Positions 1 to 6,914 of a stretch of 12,133 nucleotides of DNA are shown one piece after another. Every line of letters starts with the position of its first letter. Positions within the stretch are counted from its first letter, which is position 1. The stretch covers positions 1-12,133 of the forward strand of contig CAJGDA010000041.1 in assembly GCA_904501935.1 (NCBI GenBank), in the 5' to 3' direction. The notes beneath the pieces were generated by a model. That model saw nothing but the letters and a program-made list of their open reading frames with translations. It made no database searches and had not been told where the DNA came from. The position numbers and the translations under genes were made by a program. The DNA comes from an uncultured Methanobrevibacter sp. GTDB lineage: Archaea; Methanobacteriota; Methanobacteria; Methanobacteriales; Methanobacteriaceae.

Positions 1-1
1 G

Positions 2-565
2 ATAGCCAAAGAAAACTTATCTGATTTTGACAATATTGAAGTTGTAAACAGTGATGTTTTAGAATATGACTTTACAAAAAAAGCCGATTTGATTGTTTGT
101 GAAATGCTGGATACGGCTTTAATTGACGAAGAGGAGATTCCGGTTTTAAGCTATGCAAAGAAATTCTTGAAAGAGGATGGCAAAATCATACCTCAATCAG
201 TAATCAACACAGTTGAGCTTGTTAATCTGGAAAGACATTATCTTCATTGGGATGAAGGAGTTAATTATGAAACGCTATCGGAACCTCTTGTATATTCCCA
301 ATTCAATCTTTTGGATGAAATCAATCCAGAATTTGAGGCTGATTTATCACTAAAGGCGAATAGGAATGGAATGATTAACGGTTTAAAAATAACAACCTAT
401 ACGAAACTTAATGAAAATCTGATTGTTGGACCACTGCCAATGTTAAATCCACCATTATTAATCCCATTGGATGAAAAACTTGTAAAAGAAAATGATTTAA
501 TAAATGTTAAACTAAAATATATAATGGGAGAAGGGATTGAAAGTATTAAAACTGATTATCTTTAA
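2..565 (+). CDS. Class I SAM methyltransferase, PRMT-like, 5' end cut off
   Basis: The frame is open from the first base of the window, so the N-terminus with the SAM-binding glycine motif lies outside it; 187 residues are visible. Seen: an acidic turn (NSDVLEYDF) then a strand DLIVCEMLD, as in the motif II/III part of Rossmann methyltransferases. The two glutamates of EMLDTALIDE (codons at 101-103 and 128-130) are nine residues apart, the spacing of the double-E loop of protein arginine methyltransferases. The following text (IPVLSYAKKFL...IIP) resembles PRMT7-type sequences. Archaeal relatives are usually annotated as predicted RNA methylases, so the substrate (protein or RNA) is open. The C-terminal ~120 residues would form the small beta-rich domain. 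The stop lies 9 nt before hycI, so the two are probably cotranscribed. The methyltransferase fold is fairly sure; the substrate is unknown. Confidence 0.72.
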   Translation: MAKENLSDFDNIEVVNSDVLEYDFTKKADLIVCEMLDTALIDEEEIPVLSYAKKFLKEDGKIIPQSVINTVELVNLERHYLHWDEGVNYETLSEPLVYSQFNLLDEINPEFEADLSLKANRNGMINGLKITTYTKLNENLIVGPLPMLNPPLLIPLDEKLVKENDLINVKLKYIMGEGIESIKTDYL

Positions 566-570
566 GGTGG
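565..570 (+). promoter_or_regulatory. Ribosome binding site that fixes a TTG start
   Basis: AGGTGG, complementary to the archaeal 16S 3' end, sits 4 nt before TTG at 575. It supports the non-ATG start of the hycI-type gene. The same layout (GGTGG, TAAA, TTG) recurs before the gene at 5617. Confidence 0.6.
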
Positions 571-574
571 TAAA

Positions 575-1057
575 TTGTCTTTTAAAAGTGAATTAAATGA
601 TTTTTTATCTGATTTTAAGAAATTAATTGTTTTGGGTGTCGGTAACGAGCTTAAATGTGATGATGGTGTTGGGCCTTTTATAATTAATAGATTAATTGAT
701 GAAAACATTGAAAAAGACAATTTATTGTTTATTAATGCTGAAACAGTCCCTGAAAATTTCACGGGTAAGATTAGAAAGGAAAACCCGAGTCATGTAATTA
801 TTGTTGATGCATGTTTGATGGGGGAAACTCCTGGTGAAATTAAAATAGTCGATAAGGATGATTTTGCAAATATTGGAATTTCAACTCATTCCATGTCTTT
901 ATCTTATTTTGTGAAATATTTGGAAAAGGATAATGATTTTAAAGTGATATTTGTTGGAATTGAACCTAGAACAATGGAGTGGGGTGAAAAACCAACATCT
1001 GATGTTGAAAAAACAGCTTGCGAATTTGTAGAAATTTTAAAAGGGATTATATTATGA
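575..1057 (+). CDS. hycI: Hydrogenase maturation peptidase, HycI family
   Basis: Encodes a 160-residue nickel-dependent endopeptidase that removes the C-terminal extension from the large subunit of a [NiFe] hydrogenase after nickel insertion. Seen: the family signature GVGNELKCDDGVGP (21-34), the acidic motif IVDACLMGETPGEI (76-89) and STHSMSLS (103-110). Aligned by eye to E. coli HycI, the nickel ligands D16, D62 and H90 correspond to D30, D78 and H105; all are present. The FVGIEP strand (126-131) also fits. Length is normal for the family. The start is TTG at 575 with a strong ribosome binding site. The gene follows the methyltransferase by 9 nt and overlaps the next start by ATGA, so it is translationally coupled to the ATP-grasp gene. 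Which methanogen hydrogenase (Eha, Ehb, Mvh, Frh) it processes cannot be read here. Confidence 0.92.
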   Translation: MSFKSELNDFLSDFKKLIVLGVGNELKCDDGVGPFIINRLIDENIEKDNLLFINAETVPENFTGKIRKENPSHVIIVDACLMGETPGEIKIVDKDDFANIGISTHSMSLSYFVKYLEKDNDFKVIFVGIEPRTMEWGEKPTSDVEKTACEFVEILKGIIL

Positions 1058-2148
1058 AAATTTTATTCATTGGTTCAAGATTATATGATGACATTGATTG
1101 GTATGTCAGAAGTAAAAATATTGAGAGCGTTTTAACTGAATCTAACGAAGAGGCAATTAATTTGGATTTGCCCGATCAAGTTTTTATCGTCCCTCGGGGA
1201 ATGGATGGTCCAAAACAGGTCGCATTAATGCAAAACGTTGATGCAATTGTTCCATTGATAGGCATTGACCCTCCATTAATCGATGTGGCTCATATGAAAG
1301 AGGAAGTTGAGGAGGAATACGGCATTCCAGTAGTTGCAGCGGGCATAAGGGCGGTCGAGTTAACGTCCAATAAAATCAAAACCAAAGCCTTTTATCAGGA
1401 AATTGGTGTTGTAACTCCAAATTATCAAATTTTAAATAGTCCTGATGAACTGGAACTAGATTTCCCGGTTGTTTTAAAGCAAGGTGAAGGACAAGGTGGA
1501 AAAGACATTAAAATTGCAGAGTCCATGGAAGATGTTAAGGATTATTTCGACGTGTTTGACCAGGCGTTATGTGAAGAATTCATTGAGGGGTCTGAAATTT
1601 CTATTGAAGTGCTGGGATTTAATGGCGAGTATGTTGCTTTGCCTCCAATTTATAAAGGAGAAACCACTTTGGAAGGCACACATCCATTAAATAAGGTTAA
1701 AACAGGTCCTTGTATGGTTGAAGGGTTAGATAATAATTTAGTTCAACATACAGCATATAAAGTAGCTCGTAATTTGGATTCCGATGGTATTTTTGAGATG
1801 GATTTCATGTATTCCGCAAAGAAAGACCAGCTTTATGCTATTGAGGTTAATACCCGTCCGAACGGTACAAGATATCTGACAACTGCCACTTGTGGCGTAA
1901 ACTCTTTATGTGAATTGGTTAATATGGCGATTGGAGAGTTTAGCCTATCCAATATTTCAGATAAGCTGGATTATTACTATTCAACTGAAATTCCAATTGG
2001 TGATTATGAGGGTCCTGCACCAAATGAACCTGCAAAGTCCTTTGAAGTTAATGATTTTGTTGTTCATGGTCCTGCAGGTTATCAAAGGATTACTGCAAGG
2101 GCTAATTCAAAAGAGGAACTTCAAAAGTTAGTTGACAAATTAATATAA
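1054..2148 (+). CDS. CarB-like ATP-grasp ligase, probable pseudomurein pathway
   Basis: A 364-residue soluble ATP-grasp enzyme. Seen: N-terminal pre-ATP-grasp Rossmann part (MKILFIGSR), the ATP-binding strand and glycine loop FPVVLKQGEGQGGKDIKI (137-154, lysine K142), the hinge-side CEEFIEGSEISIEVLG (173-188), and the metal-binding end FEMDF...AIEVNTRPNGT (E248, E264, N266, R268). These match the carbamoyl-phosphate synthase large-subunit/D-Ala-D-Ala ligase superfamily. Known: pseudomurein gene clusters of Methanobacteriales carry a CarB-like ATP-grasp protein beside MraY-like and Mur-ligase homologues, and the same trio is here. An amide or peptide bond formation in pseudomurein precursors is inferred; the substrate is unknown. 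I chose ATG at 1054 (ATGA overlap with hycI) over an upstream in-frame codon at 1018 that would run inside hycI. Confidence 0.85.
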   Translation: MKILFIGSRLYDDIDWYVRSKNIESVLTESNEEAINLDLPDQVFIVPRGMDGPKQVALMQNVDAIVPLIGIDPPLIDVAHMKEEVEEEYGIPVVAAGIRAVELTSNKIKTKAFYQEIGVVTPNYQILNSPDELELDFPVVLKQGEGQGGKDIKIAESMEDVKDYFDVFDQALCEEFIEGSEISIEVLGFNGEYVALPPIYKGETTLEGTHPLNKVKTGPCMVEGLDNNLVQHTAYKVARNLDSDGIFEMDFMYSAKKDQLYAIEVNTRPNGTRYLTTATCGVNSLCELVNMAIGEFSLSNISDKLDYYYSTEIPIGDYEGPAPNEPAKSFEVNDFVVHGPAGYQRITARANSKEELQKLVDKLI

Positions 2149-2231
2149 ATCTGTGTTATAAGTTATAATTAAAATTAAATACTACTACTAATAGATATTT
2201 TATTAGTTTAAAAGATTTATTGTGTGGTAAG
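2149..2231 (+). promoter_or_regulatory. AT-rich gap with possible promoter before the MraY-like gene
   Basis: An AT-rich gap. AATTAAATAC (2173-2182) could be a TATA box with a start near 2203, leaving a short leader. An inverted repeat CTAATA/TATTAG (2188-2193, 2201-2206) and an ACT triplet run (2181-2189) lie here. GTGGT (2224-2228) serves as ribosome binding site and favours ATG at 2232 over TTG at 2220. A promoter is possible but not proven, since readthrough from the upstream operon is equally likely. Confidence 0.35.
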
Positions 2232-3302
2232 ATGAATAATACGGATATGTTAATTCTGTTTTTAATAACATTATGTGCTACCATATTATTTACATGGTAT
2301 GTTAAAAGAATATTGCTTAAAGCAAGGATTGCTGATAATCCTATAGTAAGTGAACATAGGCATAAGAGCGGTACTCCAACAATGGGGGGTATTGCATTCT
2401 TATTTACAATTTCCCTATTAATTGCATTATACTATCAAAATACACCAATCTTAATAGTTTCATATATAATGCTTGCCGGGGGTATTGTAGGTTTAGTGGA
2501 TGATTTAATTGGTCTAAAAGTTAAAGAAATTCAAAAAATTGTTGTTAACACTTCCGATGAAGTAATTGCACTTGGAAGATTGGATGTTGAACCTGGAGAG
2601 GAAGTGCGTGTAGCTACTCCAAAAGCAAAAGCTGAAGTTGATGATTTGCTTAAAGAAGGCAAAGTCAAAGTGATTGGCGAAGTTCCGATTAAAACAGAAC
2701 CTGAAGAAATTGAGAAAATCATTTGTCAAATTGTTTTAGGACTGTTTTTAGGTTTAACAGGTGTTGTGACAACAATTGGAGGTTTTCAATTAGGTTTATT
2801 CGCTATTCCAGTAGTAATTATAGCTATTTTAGGCTGTATTAATTCTGTTAATCTTATTGATGGTATGGACGGCCTTGCTGCAGGTATTGTTGGAATTGCA
2901 TCTATTGCATGTTGTGTTTATGGTTATTTGTTCGGACCTGCAACTATTATTCCGCCATTTTTAATACTTGTGGGAATATGTCTCGGATTTTTAGTATTTA
3001 ACAAACATCCGGCTTCAATATTTATGGGAGATACAGGATCATTTGTATTGGGAACAGGTTATGCTGCAGCGGTATTGGTATGTGATTTACCTTACTTCGG
3101 CGTTCTTGCATTGGGTGTTCCTATTGTTTCAGTTATTGTAAGCTTACTTCATCGTGCACACATTATTAAATTACCTGTCGAACCGCTTCATCACACTTTA
3201 AATCATTATGGAATGTCAGAGCAGAAAATCGTATTTAGTTATTGGGGAATTACAGTATTATTATGTATAATAGGCATTTTAGCTAAGATGTATATATTCT
3301 AA
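2232..3302 (+). CDS. MraY-like glycosyl-1-phosphate transferase with a soluble insertion
   Basis: A 356-residue polytopic membrane enzyme of the MraY/WecA family, which joins a nucleotide-activated sugar(-peptide) to a polyprenyl phosphate; here probably the pseudomurein lipid precursor. Seen: HKSGTPTMGG (44-53), nearly identical to the MraY signature; GLVDDLIGL (87-95) with the metal/substrate aspartates D90 and D91; NLIDGMDGLAAG (207-218); FMGDTGS (264-270); PLHHTLNHYGMSEQKIV (318-334), matching the MraY HHH-loop but with HHT-LNH in place of HHH. About ten hydrophobic segments are present. Odd: residues ~96-160 form a charged, beta-like stretch (for example EPGEEVRVATPKAKAEVDDL) between the DD motif and the next membrane helix, where MraY has only a short cytosolic loop. 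It stays in frame with normal codon use. The gene sits between ATP-grasp and Mur-ligase genes. Confidence 0.92.
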   Translation: MNNTDMLILFLITLCATILFTWYVKRILLKARIADNPIVSEHRHKSGTPTMGGIAFLFTISLLIALYYQNTPILIVSYIMLAGGIVGLVDDLIGLKVKEIQKIVVNTSDEVIALGRLDVEPGEEVRVATPKAKAEVDDLLKEGKVKVIGEVPIKTEPEEIEKIICQIVLGLFLGLTGVVTTIGGFQLGLFAIPVVIIAILGCINSVNLIDGMDGLAAGIVGIASIACCVYGYLFGPATIIPPFLILVGICLGFLVFNKHPASIFMGDTGSFVLGTGYAAAVLVCDLPYFGVLALGVPIVSVIVSLLHRAHIIKLPVEPLHHTLNHYGMSEQKIVFSYWGITVLLCIIGILAKMYIF

Positions 3303-3322
3303 TTCTCTGTTTTTATTTTTTT

Positions 3323-3328
3323 GAGGAG
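3323..3328 (+). promoter_or_regulatory. Ribosome binding site of the Mur ligase gene
   Basis: GAGGAG, 5 nt before ATG at 3334. It follows a T-rich run (3309-3322) just after the previous stop, which could cause partial termination between the two genes; this is a weak inference. Confidence 0.5.
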
Positions 3329-3333
3329 ATATT

Positions 3334-5088
3334 ATGGAAATTCAAGAATTAGTTAATACTTTGGAAGGAAGACTCATTGGAAATGACGAATATTTTTCTA
3401 TTGATGGATTTACAGGAAAGTTCACATATTTAAATGATGCACATACAGGAGATATTGTAGTAAGAGATTGGGTTGATGAAAAAGGAGTAATTATTGCATT
3501 TAAAAAGAATATTGCATGTTTAATCACTCAAACTCCTAAAGGCTGTGCCATTGAAATGGCTGAAAGACTTAATTTTCCATTAATTATCACCGATAAAATA
3601 GAAGTGGCCAAAATGCACATGCATTCAGCTAAAGACGAAAAATTCTCTTTGGATTTAACTGAAATTCAAAATTTGGTCGATGCTGTTGATGGCCAGCTAG
3701 TTGGAAATGATGAATATTTTTCTATTGATGGATTTACCGGAAGATTCACATTTTTAAATGATGCGCATACAGGAGATATTGTAATAAGGCATTGGATAAA
3801 TGATACAGGAATTAAAATGGCATTTAACAAGAATATTGCTTGTTTGATTACTCAAACCCCGAAAGATTGCGCTGTTGAAATGGCCGAAAAGCTTAATTTC
3901 CCTTTAATAATCACCGATAAAATCGAACTTGCAAATGCGGTTGCACTTTCAAATACAATCGACAAATATACTCCAAATTCAACAAATGTTGTGATTACAG
4001 GAACTAATGGGAAATCAACTACTTCTCATTTAATTTATCATATTTTAAACAATGCAGGCTATCATGTGCTTACAAATACTGATAGCGAATCAGAATTCAA
4101 TACATTAATTGATCCGATGGTTTCTAAATTAATATCTGATAAGGTTAAGGAAACCGGAGAGCTGGATTATTTGGTAATTGAGGTTTCTGAAGTTCAGGGA
4201 TGGCTTGGAAAATTAATGAAAAACCATGCCGCATTAATGAGCAAGGCCATAAAGCCAAATGTGGGCGTCATAACAAATATTGCAATGGATCACATAGGTC
4301 TTGTAAACTCTATTGAAGAAGTTTATGATGAGATATCAGCAGTTCCGAAAGCTATTGGGGATGGAATTTGCATTTTGAATCATGATGATGAACTAGTCAT
4401 GAAATTAGATGTTGAACATCCATTTTACACATCAATGTCTAAGCTGGATGAAGAAAATGCGGTCTATTTTGAGGATGGCAAAATCATCTACAACAATAAA
4501 GCAATATTAACTAGTGATGACTTGCCGTTTACAGGCAGTCACTTTATTCAAAATATCCTATCTGCTGTTGGAGCATGTATTGCATTGGGTTTAAGAATTG
4601 ACACTATTGTCAATGGAGTAAAATCTTATAAGGCTTTAAATAGACGTTTTGCAAAGTTAAATGATGAACCTTTAATCTATGATGACTTTGCACACAACCC
4701 TGATGGAATTAAAGCAACAATTTCCGAAACTCTTAAATTGCTAGGTGAAAATCAGAAATTGTATGTTGTTTGTGCTATTAGGGGCTCAAGGGGTGTTGAA
4801 ATTAATCAGTTAAATGTTGAAGCTATTGTCGAATCAATGGATGATAATATTGAACTGTTCTTGTCTTCAAGTAATGATGTTGTCAATGATTTAAATTTTG
4901 TTGAAGATGAAGAGCGTGAAGTATTTTTCAATACGTTAAATGAGAATAATGTGGAATACACACATTTTGATAATTTAGAGGACTGTTTAAAGGAAGTTTA
5001 TGGAAAAGCCGGTAAGGAAGATATCATTTTATTATTGGGTGCTCAAGGAATGGACCCTGCAGAGTCAATATTGAAAAATATAATATAA
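3334..5088 (+). CDS. MurE-like pseudomurein peptide ligase with duplicated N-domain
   Basis: A 584-residue cytosolic ATP-dependent Mur ligase homologue, probably adding an amino acid to the pseudomurein peptide precursor. Seen: the P-loop ITGTNGKSTT (221-230); EVSEVQG (283-289), as in MurE EVSS; TNIAMDHIG (314-322); GSHFIQNILSAVGACIALG (401-419) in the central domain; NRRF (436-439) and YDDFAHNPDG (449-458), matching the MurE C-domain signature DYAHxPD. The central and C-terminal domains look complete. Odd: the N-terminal domain occurs twice, residues 2-92 and 110-200, identical at 68 of 91 positions by my count, joined by a 17-residue linker. One copy would give about 476 residues, the usual size. 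Known: Methanobacteriales have several Mur ligase paralogues for pseudomurein; which residue this one adds cannot be decided here. Confidence 0.9.
   Translation: MEIQELVNTLEGRLIGNDEYFSIDGFTGKFTYLNDAHTGDIVVRDWVDEKGVIIAFKKNIACLITQTPKGCAIEMAERLNFPLIITDKIEVAKMHMHSAKDEKFSLDLTEIQNLVDAVDGQLVGNDEYFSIDGFTGRFTFLNDAHTGDIVIRHWINDTGIKMAFNKNIACLITQTPKDCAVEMAEKLNFPLIITDKIELANAVALSNTIDKYTPNSTNVVITGTNGKSTTSHLIYHILNNAGYHVLTNTDSESEFNTLIDPMVSKLISDKVKETGELDYLVIEVSEVQGWLGKLMKNHAALMSKAIKPNVGVITNIAMDHIGLVNSIEEVYDEISAVPKAIGDGICILNHDDELVMKLDVEHPFYTSMSKLDEENAVYFEDGKIIYNNKAILTSDDLPFTGSHFIQNILSAVGACIALGLRIDTIVNGVKSYKALNRRFAKLNDEPLIYDDFAHNPDGIKATISETLKLLGENQKLYVVCAIRGSRGVEINQLNVEAIVESMDDNIELFLSSSNDVVNDLNFVEDEEREVFFNTLNENNVEYTHFDNLEDCLKEVYGKAGKEDIILLLGAQGMDPAESILKNII
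3337..3933 (+). repeat. Intragenic tandem duplication of the Mur ligase N-domain
   Basis: Two 273-bp units, 3337-3609 and 3661-3933, separated by 51 bp (linker residues 93-109). Both encode the same 91-residue unit; cores such as GNDEYFSIDGFTG and NIACLITQTPK are identical in both. Third-position and some amino-acid changes are spread along the units, with frame kept and no stops. This argues for an old duplication kept under selection rather than an assembly artefact. Confidence 0.93.
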
Positions 5089-5090
5089 AC

Positions 5091-5149
5091 TTTAAATATC
5101 ATATTCAATTAATATATTAAATGTATAAATTTATTCTTGTTCTAAGAAT
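5091..5149 (+). promoter_or_regulatory. Candidate promoter and leader hairpin before the envelope gene pair
   Basis: TTTAAATA (5091-5098) is a good archaeal TATA box, predicting a start near 5120 and a leader of about 50 nt. In that leader ATTCTT/AAGAAT (5133-5138, 5144-5149) can form a 6-bp hairpin with a 5-nt loop. A ribosome binding site AGAGG precedes ATG at 5172. A second TATA-like run lies at 5109-5120. The promoter is inferred from sequence only. Confidence 0.45.
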
Positions 5150-5171
5150 ATTGTTGTTAAGAGGATAAACT

Positions 5172-5615
5172 ATGTTTTTAAAAATTAGAAGAGATACATT
5201 AATAATTTTATTATTAGCATTTTTGCTGATTCTTTGTGGTCGTTTAATCACATATGTCGCTTTTGCTTCTTCTGATGATATTAATGATGGTATCCCTATT
5301 TCTGGAGTGATTGTTAAAGGAAACGACATTGTTCCTGTTGAAACTATTAGGTCAAATGTCATGCAAGCCGGTTTTAGGGATGGTAGTGTAATATATGGAG
5401 ATATTTTAAAGACTTCCAAAAGGGAAGTTTCGCTGCAAGATGCAATTCAAACGGCTCAGGAATTTGCAACACGGTCAACAGTACCGGGAACTTCTGTAGA
5501 GCCTATTACTGCAGCCGATGTTCAGGTAGATAAGAACACTGGTGTAGTTACAGTAACAGTTATAGAAGATTTTTATTCTGTTGAACTGGATAATAAAACG
5601 AACGCAGGTGGGTAA
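5172..5615 (+). CDS. Single-pass membrane protein with POTRA-like domain, function unknown
   Basis: A 147-residue protein. Seen: a basic N-terminus (KIRR), one long hydrophobic segment at about 9-31, then a soluble domain predicted outside the cell. Residues 43-133 read like a POTRA domain: a first strand ISGVIVKGNDIVPVETIRSN, a middle helical part, and a closing strand pair DVQVDKNTGVVTVTVIED, the last resembling the typical V-E ending of POTRA units. This is a judgement by eye and needs a profile search. The short cytosolic end, one TM helix and POTRA unit recall bacterial FtsQ/DivIB, but the protein is much shorter and homology is not shown. The stop lies 1 nt before the next start, so the pair is surely cotranscribed. 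Its position behind the Mur ligase suggests an envelope role. Confidence 0.8.
   Translation: MFLKIRRDTLIILLLAFLLILCGRLITYVAFASSDDINDGIPISGVIVKGNDIVPVETIRSNVMQAGFRDGSVIYGDILKTSKREVSLQDAIQTAQEFATRSTVPGTSVEPITAADVQVDKNTGVVTVTVIEDFYSVELDNKTNAGG
5606..5612 (+). promoter_or_regulatory. Ribosome binding site that fixes a TTG start
   Basis: AGGTGGG overlaps the end of the preceding gene and lies 4 nt before TTG at 5617. It decides for this start over an upstream in-frame TTG at 5581; the chosen start also gives a clean signal peptide. Confidence 0.6.
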
Positions 5616-5616
5616 A

Positions 5617-6876
5617 TTGAGGAAATTAAAAGTATCACTTGTGTTTTTTGTAATATTGTTATTGACTATGAGTAGCGCAGCAGCTACTTGTAACATAGTT
5701 GTTATTACAGATCCGTCCGGTAATGATCCTAATGGTGCAGCTGCAGGAAGTATGTCTTTTGCAGACAATATGTTCCAGTCAACTTTTTTACTTTCTAGAA
5801 ATAATAATTTTGCTGTACTTTCCGGGGGTACTGGTAGTTCTGATACAAGGCTGGATTCTATTGTTGAAGCTGTTGCTAATTTACAAAATAATGCTTCAGC
5901 ATCATCTGCCGCTTCAATTGCTTCCCAATATAAGGGGGCTCGTCTTTTGGTTGGAGGTCCCAACATAGGTGCAGCTATTGGGGGTTCTTTTGATGCGTAT
6001 GTAGTTACTGTAGATGATGCAACTAATCAAATTAAGGTAACTCCTTATACTAGCGGTATAGCTACTTTGCAGCCTGGTCAAAAAGGGGCTATTATTCACT
6101 TGAGAAATACTGAAGGAAATCCATATTATGGAACTGCAGATGCTGTAAGAAAAGAAACAGCAATGAATATTGGAAAAATGATTAGGGATGGTTATCCTGC
6201 AACCACTATTCTCTCTGAGGCTATGGGTGAAGTAGCAAAAGATTCAGGAGAAAAATACGGTGGTGGGGGAGTAAACCTCGTATCCGGTATTTCAACTTCA
6301 GACATGTTCACACCTAAGGAAATGAATGATACCGGTTATCCTATGGATGAAGAGTATTCAAAAGTTTGTGATGATTGTGGATGGGCAATTGGTTATCCTT
6401 CTTCTGAAGCGTATGATAAATGTCCGATATGTGGCGCTGATATTAGAACTGTCTTTGCATATGAGGCTTTAGGCAATGCGTTGACTGTCAGTCCTAATGC
6501 AGTTAGTGTATCTGTTTATGGAAGTGATAAGCCTGGTTTGGCTTCAACTACTAAAGAAATCGTTGAAGCATCAGTTGCTAAAAATGGATATGATGCATCT
6601 ACTATTTCCGATTCAATTAATAGAGGTATTGATAATGGTCTTTTAATGGGAGTGGATCATGTTGAGCCTAAAGATATTAATGTAAAACAAGGTTCTAAAG
6701 CTGTTGGTGTCTATTATAAGGCACTTCCAGGTGATAGGTCTTCTCCAGCATGGGATTTACCGATTGATGGTAATATTCTGACTGTTTTAGGAAGTATACA
6801 AACAGCGGTTGGTATTATTTTAATTCTGCTGGTGATGTTTAGAAGCAGATTACTCAAATCCTTCCAAGAAAGGTGA
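5617..6876 (+). CDS. Exported membrane-anchored protein with zinc ribbon, function unknown
   Basis: A 419-residue protein I do not recognise. Seen: a signal-peptide-like N-terminus (basic RKLK, hydrophobic 7-19, then SSAAAT); a glycine-, alanine- and serine-rich region (30-130); a middle part with GTADAVRKETAMNIGKMI; a four-cysteine motif CDDCG...CPICGAD with C251, C254, C269 and C272, typical of rubredoxin-like zinc ribbons; and a C-terminal TM helix at about 388-407 followed by a basic tail (RSRLLKSFQER). This layout puts nearly the whole protein, zinc ribbon included, outside the cell, anchored at the C-terminus. If the N-terminal segment is not cleaved, it would be a two-TM protein with the same outside domain. 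It is coupled to the POTRA-like gene and ends at a strong terminator. A role in cell wall assembly is inferred only from position. Confidence 0.85.
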   Translation: MRKLKVSLVFFVILLLTMSSAAATCNIVVITDPSGNDPNGAAAGSMSFADNMFQSTFLLSRNNNFAVLSGGTGSSDTRLDSIVEAVANLQNNASASSAASIASQYKGARLLVGGPNIGAAIGGSFDAYVVTVDDATNQIKVTPYTSGIATLQPGQKGAIIHLRNTEGNPYYGTADAVRKETAMNIGKMIRDGYPATTILSEAMGEVAKDSGEKYGGGGVNLVSGISTSDMFTPKEMNDTGYPMDEEYSKVCDDCGWAIGYPSSEAYDKCPICGADIRTVFAYEALGNALTVSPNAVSVSVYGSDKPGLASTTKEIVEASVAKNGYDASTISDSINRGIDNGLLMGVDHVEPKDINVKQGSKAVGVYYKALPGDRSSPAWDLPIDGNILTVLGSIQTAVGIILILLVMFRSRLLKSFQER

Positions 6877-6899
6877 TTTTCACTTTTCTTTTTTTTTTT
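6868..6899 (+). terminator. Hairpin plus 11-T tract
   Basis: GAAAGGTGA (6868-6876) pairs with TCACTTTTC (6880-6888), nine pairs with one G-T and a TTT loop, followed by eleven Ts (6889-6899). The stop codon of the preceding gene lies in the left arm. A T-tract is the established archaeal termination signal; the hairpin may help. Confidence 0.75.
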
Positions 6900-6914
6900 A
6901 ATGGGGAATTACTT

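Noticed and set aside
2517..2711. The MraY-like insertion as an inserted mobile element or intein
   Set aside because: It has no splice-junction residues, no target duplication and no endonuclease motif, and base use matches the rest of the gene.
3337..3933. The Mur ligase duplication as a frameshift, pseudogene or assembly error
   Set aside because: The whole 584 codons stay open, the two units differ at many scattered third positions, and a distinct 17-residue linker lies between them. A collapse or chimera would give near-identical copies.
5117..5419. 100-codon open frame on the minus strand
   Set aside because: It runs antisense to the start of the POTRA-like gene and its promoter, has no ribosome binding site, and its composition is that of a reverse-complement shadow.
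5475..5966. 163-codon minus-strand frame
   Set aside because: Antisense to the two envelope genes, whose signal peptide, TM helix, coupling and ribosome binding site are convincing; the opposite frame has none of these.
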